A program made the translations under genes and the position numbers. DNA of 64,000 nucleotides from assembly GCF_000220395.1 (NCBI RefSeq), contig NW_004086449.1:1-64000 (forward strand), given 5' to 3'. The notes under the pieces are model-generated. The model had not been told where the DNA came from, did no database searches, and was given only the letters and a program-made list of their open reading frames with translations. Shown piece after piece: positions 49,762-59,610 of the stretch; the first letter of the stretch is position 1; the number at the start of each line of letters is the position of its first letter. Source of the stretch: Ichthyophthirius multifiliis (lineage: Eukaryota > Ciliophora > Oligohymenophorea > Hymenostomatida).

Positions 49762-52031
49762 ATGTTTTAGCCTTTTGATAAATTCTTCAATAATATATAT
49801 CTGCATAAAATAATATTTTAAACCCAATATATAACTGCCCATGAAGCCATAGACACTCATATACAAAAAAAGTTCGTTTTAATAGAAAGACGTACTGATG
49901 ATGAAACTGAATATTCCGAATTATAAAAAGATATATACGCATTTTCTAAAATAGATTCAGTTTACGTTCTTAAAATCTATAAATATAGTTATGAGTTGAT
50001 TTTGGTTAATTTTTCATGTAGAAAGAAGATCTATAAATTATATTTTTTAGTGGATTATTTTACGAATTGTCTTAAGAACTGGATTGTTTAAAAAAAAATT
50101 AATTGGAGGAGTATAATAGTTAGTTTAGATCAAATTCTTTCTATTAAAAAAACAATTTTAAAAAAGGACTTCCTTAATACGAGTTTTGTTCTCTATTAAA
50201 ATAAATAACTGAAGGCGTTTTTTAAGTTTTCAAAAAATAAACTAAAAATCAAAACCTAAGTTAAAAACTCGAAATAATTGCAGAAAATTTCGTCATAAAT
50301 GAACAAATAGAACTAGAATAAAAAATTAAATTTATTCCTATATAATTTATTTCTATATATAATAATAATCAAAAAAAAAGATACGTCTCAATTATTGAAT
50401 AAACTGAAAAATATGCAACCAAAAGGCGCTAAACATTTCAATAATAAGGCTAATAATAATCTTCAAATTCCAGGATATAATCGTAAAATTCTTTCTAAGA
50501 GCAATTTTTATATAAAAAAGACAATAATAATAATATAGAAGAAGATATAGAATATAAATATACAAGATAAATTGCTAATCTAGCACTTAAATTAGGTACT
50601 TTATCCCTAGAATAGGAAAATTTTTCAGAACCATTTAAGCCTTTATCAGTTTTAGCTAAAAAATAATTACAAGAAGTATGTAAATAATATAGGAACGTGT
50701 AATTAATTCTACCTTAAATGATTGAAAACAATAAATTAGTTCGTCTCTAAAATTTATCCCGCGATTTTTCCAAAATTAATAACCAAGAATTCGATATAGA
50801 CAAGTTTAATGATAAAAAAGAATAATTATTTAAAAAAAATTCTTACATATAAACCCTACCAAATATACTACAAAAAGATATTGAAAAAAAAAACAATAAC
50901 AATAGCATTAATAATATACCAAAATCCCTATAAGAAATTTTCCATAAAAAAACAAACAAGAAAAATTCCATATCTCTAACAAATCAATAATTAAGACAAA
51001 TAGAAATTTATGACATAGACTTTAACTAAGAAACTAAGACCAAAAAATACAAAGGAATAGCTTTTTTTACCCCTTATTAAAATAGTTTATCTATAATACA
51101 TATAAACGAGAAAAAAAATTCATATTTAGAAAAAATAGATTTCCCTATAAATATAGTTGTACCTCCAGAACACTCTTAAATTATAGTCCCTGGAATAGGC
51201 GAATTTAAGGTTTTTTTACTCGGAGGTAAAAGCGTTAATTATTTATATGAATTTGATAGTAATAATACCATATCTGGCCATTAAAACTTACAGAAAAAGT
51301 AAAACATGTTAAGTGAAATAGAAAGAAAAAACTTTGGATTATGCCTAATTGAAAAAAATACTTAAATATTTATCTGTTCTGGAATAAAAGATAATATATT
51401 AACTACTTAATGTGAAATATATGATATATAATATGATAAATGGACATAAATGGCAAATTGTTAATATGCTGTATTATGGTCTTCTATATGTCTTTTTAAC
51501 AAGAAAAGCATATATAAAATTGGGGGAGTTGATAGCAATAATAAGATATCTAAAATAATCGAAAAATATGATATTTTGGCTGATTCTTGGAAGGTAATTT
51601 AATATGATATAGATAATAGTATTTAATAAAATTTCAGTTTTTTCAGAAATATGGTATGTATTTAAATTAATCACAACCAAATTATGATTTTCGGAGGTGA
51701 TTCCTATATTCCAGGCGCATAAAATTAATTTGATACATATGATTTTTATTCTAATAAATATATTTAAGGAAATAATAATAGTTTCTTGAATAAAAAAATT
51801 TATTTTTGCAATATTGATAAAGATTTACATCATGAGATATTCGGATATGATTAATATGGTGTTTTACCAGAATAAGGAGGGTATGTTTTACCTTATTAAG
51901 CCTGTGTAAATGATTCAGAGGTAATGTTTTTTTAGAAATAGAATTATAGATTTAATACTGGAAAATTAATGGGATTTAGTAAGGAAAAATAAGTTATAGA
52001 TGTTAGAGGATAAGATATTAGATATGGATGA
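49762..52031 (+). CDS. Kelch-repeat protein with possible pseudokinase N-terminal domain
   Basis: ATG 49762 (MFQPFDKFFNNIYLHKI). Residues ~25-85 read TAHEAIDTHIQKKFVLIERR, EYSELQKDIYAFSKIDSVYV then LKIYKY, which resembles a kinase N-lobe (β3, αC 'l..i.hp.vlki'). FCSLLKQITEGVFQVFKK and EIIAENFVINEQIEL resemble αE and a catalytic loop lacking HRD, so any kinase is dead. The C-terminal ~300 residues hold kelch-like blades: FKVFLLGGKSVNYLYEFDSN, QIFICSGIKDNILTTQCEIY DI, SIYKIGGVDSNNKISKIIEK, QIMIFGGDSYIPGAQNQFDT. The end is DVRGQDIRYG at TGA 52029. A one-base slip near 50005-50020 (T5 run) separates the first ~85 residues from the rest. Kelch propellers bind partner proteins, often actin or cullin-3 adaptors. 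Confidence 0.65.
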
Positions 52032-52568
52032 ATATTTATACTTAATTTGTATATTAAAGTTAATTTATTTTCTTTTTATTTACCAAAAAAAAAAAAACAT
52101 ACAATAAATTTTAGAAAAGGCTTTTATATTTTTTTTGGTAATTTTATTAATATATAAATAATAATAAAAAAATTAATAAAATTTTATATAACTTTTATAT
52201 AAGTTGAGCTTAAAATAAAAAATATATAAAAAAATAAAATAAAAAATAAAATAAAAAAAATAAAAATATATATATATATTTTTATATTATTATATATTTA
52301 TATATTAATATATAATAATATATAAATATATATTTATATTTATACATTTTTTTATATTTTTCTTAATCTTAATTTAAATTATATATATTAATCATTTTTT
52401 TTATTATTTTTTTCTTTGCTTTATCTTTTTTATATTTTTAAATTAAAAAAAAAATATATAATTGTATAAAATAAAAAAAATTAAAGATATATAAAAATCA
52501 AATTATATACATTTTTTTTTTTACTAAAAAATTATAAATATATAAAAAAAAGGAATAATAAAAAAAAA
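52032..52568. other. AT-rich intergenic stretch
   Basis: A/T homopolymers between two plus-strand genes. A repeated 'aaaataaaataaaaaataaaa' pattern occurs at 52220-52262. No coding signal. Confidence 0.6.
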
Positions 52569-53726
52569 ATGAATATTTTATTAAAATAAATATTAAGTAA
52601 TGTCCCTCTAAAACATAAAATTTATAGCATTAATTATGCCCATGTATTTTAATATAAAAGCTTATCCTAAACACCTTAAGCATCCATATATCAAAAAAAT
52701 TAAATGCGTTCTCTTTAAGAATGTTAAAAAATTCAGAAAACAATTTCAAATACAGTTTAAATACCAGAAACTATACAAGTAGCTCCAAGAAAAATGTTTA
52801 ACTTTAAAGACTTTGAAAGTTTAACAAAATTTAAACTTTCATTAAATAATACATTTGTAGCATGTGCCACTTTCATATATTACACAGGAAATATATCTTT
52901 TAATTTATTACCATTTGCCCTCGCAACTTAATTAATGGCTATGAGTTCTTAAACAACAAATTAACTAATAGAAATAAATTTCGACAAATTAATGAATAGA
53001 ACAATGAATAGGCCCCTTCCTTCAGGTCTCATAACCAAAGAAAATGCTTAATTTATAATATTGGCCACATATTTATCTTCCAATGCATTATTTTACATGT
53101 ACTATCCCTTAACTACTCTATATGTAGCAAATACGATTTATTTCAGTTATATTCTTATATATACCCCTCTGAAAAGAATCACTTAGTTAAATACTCCTGT
53201 AGGGGCTGTTATAGGTGCTTTAACTCCTTTTTTAGGTTATGTGGCTGCTGGGGGTAATCTTTTAAACCCCTATCCTTTATATTATTTTTTGTATTTAGTT
53301 TTTTGGTAACATTAGCATTTTTTTGGAATATTATGGTAATATTAAAAAGACTACTAAAAGGCAGGATATATTATGTGCACTGATAAAAAATAAGCGATAG
53401 GGTATATGGGAATAAGCTTTATACTTAATTTAGTAGGAAATTATTATTTGGTTTTTTCATTGCCGATTTGTTTTGGGGGTAGTTGTGGCTGTTTTTTAAT
53501 ATTATGTTCGGCATATTATAAATATTTTATTATTCCAGCTTATTAGTTTTATTAAAATCCTAATTTTGTTAATGCCTATAAACTTAAAAAAGGATCGTAT
53601 TTCCATATGATAGCTTTCTTTACATTACTTGCAATCCCTGTTGGGGTCAGAATTATAGAAAAATATATTAAAAATAATAAAAATGACGAGGTGTAAAAGA
53701 GTTCTTAAAAATTATAAAAAATATGA
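52569..53726 (+). CDS. COX10: Protoheme IX farnesyltransferase (heme O synthase), mitochondrial
   Basis: A single intact exon, 385 aa. The N-terminus (MNILLKQILSNVPLKHKIYS…) is Lys/Ser/Gln rich and acid-poor, consistent with a mitochondrial presequence. The UbiA-type core starts near residue 90 (FACATFIYYTGNIS-like helix). The first prenyl-diphosphate motif is in NQLIEINFDKLMNRTMNRPL PSG, matching the COX10 'D..M.RT..RPL' box. A second block is YTPLKRITQLNTPVGAVIGA then LTPFLGYVAAGG, and WQHQHFFGILWQYQKDYQKA is the conserved 'FW..PHF..L.W....DY..AG' loop. The last helices end near VGVRIIEKYI. It farnesylates heme B for cytochrome c oxidase assembly at the inner membrane. Length is normal for the family. 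No frame problem. Confidence 0.92.
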
Positions 53727-54281
53727 AAAAAAAAAAAAAGTAGTTTGTTTATAATTTACTATTTTTTTTTTATTTTTTTTTGAGTAAAACTTTTCATATT
53801 TTATTACTTTTTTTTTTAATTATAATCTTTTTTATTTTTTTTAAGACTATTAATTTAATTTTTTTTTATATATATTTTAATCATTTTATAGTATTGTAGT
53901 TTATTTTTAAACTATAAGATTATTGATATTTATAAGTTATATATTTAGTTTAAATTATTTTATTTTTAAGAATAAAATATATATTTTAGTTTTTTAAAAT
54001 AATATTTTATACTTTTTTTTTAAAATTATATAGAAAAAAATATAATTCTCTTAATTTAGCAATTATATTATTACGAAATCATTATTAAAACTTTTTATTT
54101 TTTTAATATTAGATTACTTATAATTTAATTTAATTTTTTTCTTATCTAAAATTTTTTAATTTTTTTTTTTTTTAAAAAAAATTAATATTAATTTTATTAT
54201 AAATCTTCAGAATTAAAAGTATTTTATTTTTAAAAAAAAAAAAATTTATTAAAAATAAGTATTTACAAATTAAAAAAAAAA
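53727..54281. other. AT-rich intergenic stretch
   Basis: T-rich then A-rich spacer between two plus-strand genes, with no protein-like frame on either strand. Confidence 0.6.
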
Positions 54282-54877
54282 ATGATGCAAGGATAAAGGC
54301 CTTAATATCCAAATAGAAATGAAGTAGAAAACTTAATTAAAAACTTTTAAATAAAAATTGCCTTTATTAATTATATTTATATAAAAAATAATATTATAGG
54401 CATGCCCATTTTTAATTAGAGTATTTTATATCGAATATGAAAATGTTTAGTAATTTTTTTTTTTCGAATAAAAATTGTTTGTTAATAGATATATTTTAAC
54501 AAAACAAAACAAAAAGAATAGGATATTTTGAAGAAAATAAAGCTTTTGATAAATATAATTTTTGTAATATATACGCATGGTAGCATATATTTAAATGAAA
54601 TAAAAAATATTATCATATATATTTATTAAGGAAAGATAGTACTTTAAGAGAATTAACAGATTAAATTTTAAGTTACGTTAAAATACATTCAAAAGCATAA
54701 AATTTAAGATTTCACTTAAATTCTATTTATTAGGATCCTAAAAATAATAAATGGATTCATAAAAAATTGGGAACTATATATGAAAAGGATAATGGAAGAG
54801 ATGATCATAAAATTTTAAATAGTTATTAATTTATGATAGGTGATTATTTAGAATTTGTTATAAAATATGATAAATGA
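54282..54877 (+). CDS. SAP18: SAP18 (Sin3/ASAP complex subunit)
   Basis: Exons fit as 54282-54323, 54400-54449, 54517-54579 and 54631-54877, with GT..AG introns of 76, 67 and 51 nt; this gives 133 aa with no frameshift. The protein has CPFLIRVFYIEYENV, matching the SAP18 'CPLLLRVF' start, then FEENKAFDKYNFCNIYAWKD STLRELTDQILSY ('IYtW.dATL.ELT.LV'), a loop NLRFHLNSIYQDPKNNKW and the end LNSYQFMIGDYLEFVIKYDK ('F.iGDyldvai'). SAP18 is a ubiquitin-like-fold protein that joins RNPS1 and pinin or acinus in splicing-associated complexes and Sin3 in repression. Its presence in the same window as a pinin-like gene is coincidence of position, not an operon. Exon 1 could instead run to 54359 if a GC..AG intron were used. 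Confidence 0.85.
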
Positions 54878-55183
54878 AATTTTATTTTTATAGAATTTAT
54901 TGAATTTTAAGATAATTAAAACAAAAAAATTAAACCAAAATAATATTCAATAAATATTAAATAAAAAAGAAAAAAAAAAAAAAACATTTTATGTATATTT
55001 TAAACATATATATATATATATATATATATTTTACTTAATTAATAAATATTTTTTTAACTAACTTTATGTTAAATAATATAAAAGTAATTTAATAAATATA
55101 TTTAAATATTATGTTAGAAGTTAAACATTATATTTTAAAAATAAATAAAAAAATACCAATACAATATAATATAATATAAAAAT
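54878..55183. other. AT-rich intergenic stretch
   Basis: TA run near 55005-55030 and A/T homopolymers; no coding signal. Confidence 0.6.
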
Positions 55184-55747
55184 ATGATTAATTCATTTAC
55201 AAAAGAGCATAATTCATAAAGTTCATTTATATAATTCCTTTAATATAATTTATATTAATTATAAATATAGAAAATAAAAATTTTAATTTTTTTAGAAATT
55301 AAAAAAAAAAAGAATAACCTTGTTGAAAAGAATAGTGATACCTAAAATAAAAGTTATTATTCAAATTTAGAAGAATATACAATAAATAACTAAAAATAAA
55401 ATAATTATTCGCAATCATATATCTTATCTTAGGTAAGTATAAAAGAGAGTTAAGGTAGAAAAATAATTAATGTAAAACCTAATTAAAAAATAAATTAAAT
55501 TACAATAAATAAATAAATAATGATTATATAAAAGAAAAAACAAACAAATAATTAATATGAATAAAAATTTTAAAAAATATTATTTTAAATAAAAAAAATT
55601 AAGTCTTTAATAAAAAAAATGATTAATATTTTAAAATATATAATTAGCCGTTAAATAAGTTAGAAAATGATAATAATAAAATAAAAAGATAATACGAAAT
55701 AAAACTAATTTAATTCTAATTATAAAAAAAAATTAAAAATAGACTGA
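55184..55747 (+). CDS. Possible Lys/Gln/Asn-rich protein
   Basis: An open frame of 188 codons from ATG 55184 to TGA 55745-55747. It starts MINSFTKEHNSQSSFIQFLQ and includes NLVEKNSDTQNKSYYSNLEE and SYILSQVSIKESQGRK. The first 80 residues are Ser/Asn/Tyr rich and look protein-like; the rest is nearly all Lys, Ile, Gln and Asn. An intron may lie at 55433-55500 or in the A-rich first part. No motif recognised, and the frame is only modestly longer than chance. Confidence 0.3.
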
Positions 55748-55764
55748 AAAAAAAATGAAATATG

Positions 55765-55833
<69 letters not shown>

Positions 55834-56163
55834 CATATATATATTTATTTATAATTTTAATTTTTTTTAACAATAATTATAACGACAATCTTTTAATTTA
55901 ATTTTAAATTGATAATAATAATTAAAATTGTAATTTATTAATTTAATAAATATAAAAGGTATAAAGAATAGTTTTTAATAAGTCAATATAATAATATCAA
56001 TATAATTTATATGTAAACATTTATTAATTATATATATTTTAAGTTTTACATAAATTGTATATTAAATCCGTATTTTTATTAAAAAAAAAATTATTATTAT
56101 TTATTACATAAAAAATAATTTATATAATTGAAATATTAAAAATAAATTCAAAAATTAATACAA
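55748..56163. other. AT-rich intergenic stretch
   Basis: Contains the AT microsatellite listed separately and low-complexity A/T. No coding signal. Confidence 0.6.
55766..55830. repeat. (AT)n microsatellite
   Basis: About 65 bases of AT repeat with a single interruption near 55798, downstream of the small Lys-rich frame. Confidence 0.85.
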
Positions 56164-56834
56164 ATGTTTAAAAAATTAAAATATATTTAAAAAACAATAT
56201 ATAAATATAGAATAAATCATTTATCTATAATTGAAGAATTAAATCCTATAGAGTTGTTAAAATTATAATTTTTTCTTTTGAATCAACAAAATCTTGGAGA
56301 TGAATAAAAAGAAGTAAAAGCTTTAAGATGAACAAAAAGAAGTAAATAATTTTTTTTATTTAATATATATATTTTTTTTTACTACATTTAATCAGATAAA
56401 AAAAAAAAACAGAATATAATAATTCTTAATTATATGCAAACATAAGAAGTAAAATAAAATCTATTTTCGAAAGTAAATATTAAATTGGAACCCTAATAAT
56501 TAATGAATGTAAATTACTATTTAAATTAAAATCGTACAATATCTCCTTTATTAAAGATAAAAAAAGTATAGTTCTTCTTACAAAAAAAAGCTATATTAAT
56601 AAAAACTTAAATAATACAAGTCAATAATAATACATATTTTAAATAAAATATAGTAAATCTATTTCTTATTATTCTTTGAATAAAGAAGATAAATAGATAA
56701 TTTAAAAAAAGAAAATTTTATAAATTATAATAATAAAAAATAACAAAGTTTAAATAAAATTTAATAAATATTATTTAAAAAGTAAAATAGAAGAAACATA
56801 TAAAAATAAATATTAAATATATAAAAAGCAATGA
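56164..56834 (+). CDS. Unknown small protein, two exons
   Basis: ATG 56164: MFKKLKYIQKTIYKYRINHL then SIIEELNPIELLKLQFFLLN QQNLGDEQKEVK. A GT..AG intron near 56344-56396 (GTAAATAATTT…TAATCAG) would join it to a second block: TEYNNSQLYANIRSKIKSIF, ESKYQIGTLIINECKLLFKL, KSYNISFIKDKKSIVLLTKK, ending at TGA 56832-56834. The second block has a convincing mix of Gly, Cys, Ser and Asp. The end of exon 1 contains a near-repeat of a 20-base word (GATGAAYAAAAAGAAGTAAA at about 56299 and 56329). The frame across the splice is not settled. No family recognised. Confidence 0.4.
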
Positions 56835-57433
56835 TTTAAAGAATAAAGAAAATAAGTAAATGTTAAATAAATATTATAATAAAAAAAGAATAAAAAAAAA
56901 AAATAATAAAAATAAAATATATGTAATTTTATTAAATATAATTAAAAATTAAATATTTTTAAAGAAATGAATTTATAAAAAAAACAACACAAAATTATAA
57001 TGAAAATAAAATAATAATAATTAGAAATTTGAAATAAAGTATTAGATTTCAATTATAAATATATAAATATAAAATGCATAAATAAATAAATATTTAAATA
57101 TTTATTTATAAAAATATAAATTTATGATTTATGCTTAATAATTTTTAAATCCATTTATTATATATTTATGTATAAAAATAAATAAAAAAATTATTTAATT
57201 TTTTTAAAAAATTATTAATAAAAATGATAAAAAATATATTTATTTATATCTTTATTATGAATAAGATATTTAAATATATAAATATATAAATATATAATAT
57301 ATATATATATATATATTTATATATTTATATTTAAATTAAAAATGTTTTTTAATTTTTTCGTTTTAAATTTATTGTTTATAAATTTTATTTATTATTATTA
57401 TTATTCTAAAAAAATAAACTATATAATTTTTAA
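56835..57433. other. AT-rich intergenic stretch
   Basis: Lys-codon-like A-rich DNA then TA repeats (57296-57330). No protein-like frame. Confidence 0.6.
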
Positions 57434-57901
57434 ATGTAAGTCTTAACAGTTTATGTAGGTTCTGATCATGCCGGATTTTAATATAAAAATGAATTAATTA
57501 AATACATATAAAATGAACTTAAATTCAAAACTATAGATTGTGGCACTGATAGTCAAAATAGATGTGATTATCCAGATTTTGCTCTCAAGGTTTGTTCAGA
57601 AGTATTAAAAAATCAAAAAGACACTTTAGGTGTATTAGTATGTGGAAGTGGAATCGGAATATCAATGTCAGCTAATAAATTAAAAGGAATTCGTTGTGCA
57701 CTCTGTCATGATTATTACTCTGCAAAATATGCTCGTGAAAATTTGAATTGCAATGTAGTTGCTATGGGAGAAAGGGTAATAGGAATTGATGTTGCTAAAT
57801 AATTAGTAGAAGTTTTTTTAAAAGGATAATATTAGAAAAATAATGATAATGAATTATTCTTAAATGAACTTGCAAAATTGGAAGAATAAAAGTTATAATG
57901 A
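57434..57901 (+). CDS. rpiB: Ribose-5-phosphate isomerase B
   Basis: A single intact exon, 155 aa. Near the N-terminus is VYVGSDHAGFQYKNELIKYI, with the conserved SDHAG phosphate-binding motif. Then come DCGTDSQNRCDYPDFALKVC, the catalytic VLVCGSGIGISMSANKLKGI (the Cys of CGSG is the general base in this family) and RCALCHDYYSAKYARENLNC NVVAMGERVIG. The C-terminus is a helix ending LAKLEEQKLQ. It interconverts ribose-5-phosphate and ribulose-5-phosphate in the pentose phosphate pathway. RpiB is the bacterial-type isomerase, unrelated to the RpiA common in animals and plants, and is found in scattered protists and fungi. Active-site residues are all present. No frameshift and relatively high G/C for this window. 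Confidence 0.93.
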
Positions 57902-58653
57902 TATATATATTTTTTATTTATTTTCATAAAATAAAATTTACACTTTTATTTATATACTGTATTGAGTAATTTTTTTTTTATTTATCTTTATTTATCTCTA
58001 AAAACTTAAAAAGATTTGTTTTTTTTTAAAAAAAAAAAATTATAGATTTTTTTAATAAAATAAAAAATAAAAAAGTATAATTTTTTTTTTTTTTTTAAAT
58101 ACAAATAAATTTATGATATATATTATTATTTTCCTCTCTTTAAATAAAAATTAGTAAAAATATATTTAACAAAAATGACTTTATTCTTTTTATAGTTTTA
58201 AAAAGTAAAAGATAAATCATATTATTAATAAAAACTTGTTCAAAGATGTTTTTATTCCCCTAGTAAATTTATTATATATTTTAAATTTAATCAAAAAAAA
58301 TTAATTTATTTCATTCAATATTTATTTTAAGTTTCTTATATATATATTTTTTTTTAATTTTATGATTATTTAAATATTTCTCATAAAGTTTTTTTTTTTT
58401 CTTACCCTTTTTTTCATTAATATTAAAAATGTGAAAAAAGTATTTTTGTTTAGAAAACAAAAAACAAAAAAAGTTTTTTCCTTAAAGAAAAAAATAATTT
58501 TGAAAAAGTGAAACTATAAAGAAGAAGTTTTACATATGAAAATTCAGTATATAGATAAATATATTTTTATTTATTTTATAAATAATAATAATTTTTATCT
58601 ATTCATATAATAAAATAACAAAAAATAAATAAAGTATACTTCTCAAAAAAAAA
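57902..58653. other. AT-rich intergenic stretch
   Basis: Long T and A homopolymers (58081-58096 and nearby). No protein-like frame and no RNA gene recognised. Confidence 0.6.
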
Positions 58654-59050
58654 ATGAATTATCATAAACTTTCCCATTTATACCTCATATTCTCAATATA
58701 GAAGAACTAGTTAAAGTAAAATCAAAAAAAAAAAAAAAACACTGTAAAATATAACAAATTTTACCGTTATTTGACCTCTAAGAAACCTTAGACAATAAAC
58801 AAAAAGAATTTAAGAGTATATAAAGGTAAATTTATTTTATCTTTAAACAATAACAAATAAATAAGTTGAAAAAATAAAACATAAAATATTAATAAAATAA
58901 ATTTATAATGTATATATAAAAATTCTTTAATTAATTAAAAACAGAAAATATCTATATAATGATTTTTAAATAGAATATAATGCGTATTATTATCATTAAA
59001 TTCTAGATTTTTTTAATAATAATAATAATATATATAAGATGGAAAATTGA
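58654..59050 (+). CDS. Possible small two-exon gene
   Basis: Protein-like words are HILNIEELVKVKSKKKK (58680-58735), QILPLFDLQETLDNKQKEFK (58757-58816) and, after a GT..AG intron at about 58827-58945 (GTAAATT…AAAACAG), KYLYNDFQIEYNAYYYHQIL then DFFNNNNN to TGA 59048-59050. The ATG at 58654 is in another frame from the first block, and an A15 run lies between the first two blocks, so homopolymer errors probably hide the true frame. Roughly 90 aa; no family recognised. Confidence 0.35.
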
Positions 59051-59342
59051 TATTTTTTATACCTTTAAAGGATTATAGTAAAAACATTAATAATAAAAAA
59101 TATTAATTAAATAAAGCGACATATATTCAACACAATAAAATAAAAATATGAATAAAAAATAAGGCAAAACTAGCGAACCAAAAATAAAACAAAGATACAA
59201 AAATTTAAAAAAAAATAAAAAAAAAAATAATATATATTTATATTTAATAAAAATATTATATAATTATAATTTTTATATTTTATTATATTTAATAAATATA
59301 ATTTTTTTATATTTTTGCTTTGATTTGTTTATTTTCATCTTT

Positions 59343-59389
<47 letters not shown>

Positions 59390-59610
59390 TATTTTTAAAT
59401 AAAAAAAAATAATTATAATGTATTTAATTTTAAATTATTTAATAATAAAATTTTTAGGTTCTATAAAATTTAATATTTTATTAAAAAAAAAAAAAAAAAT
59501 GGTTTATTTATAAAAAATAATATATTTAATATAAATTTAAAAAGAATATTCTAAATTAGATTATATTTTATATAAAAATGAAAAAAAAATCGGTATTTTT
59601 TTTTATTTAT
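59051..59610. other. AT-rich spacer, convergent genes
   Basis: Contains a (TA)n run at about 59346-59382 and A/T homopolymers. No coding signal. Confidence 0.6.

Noticed and set aside
54360-54399. A GC..AG intron in SAP18
   Set aside because: It is in phase, but a canonical GT..AG intron at 54324-54399 is also in phase and gives an equally good join to the CPFLIRVF core, so the non-canonical intron is not needed.
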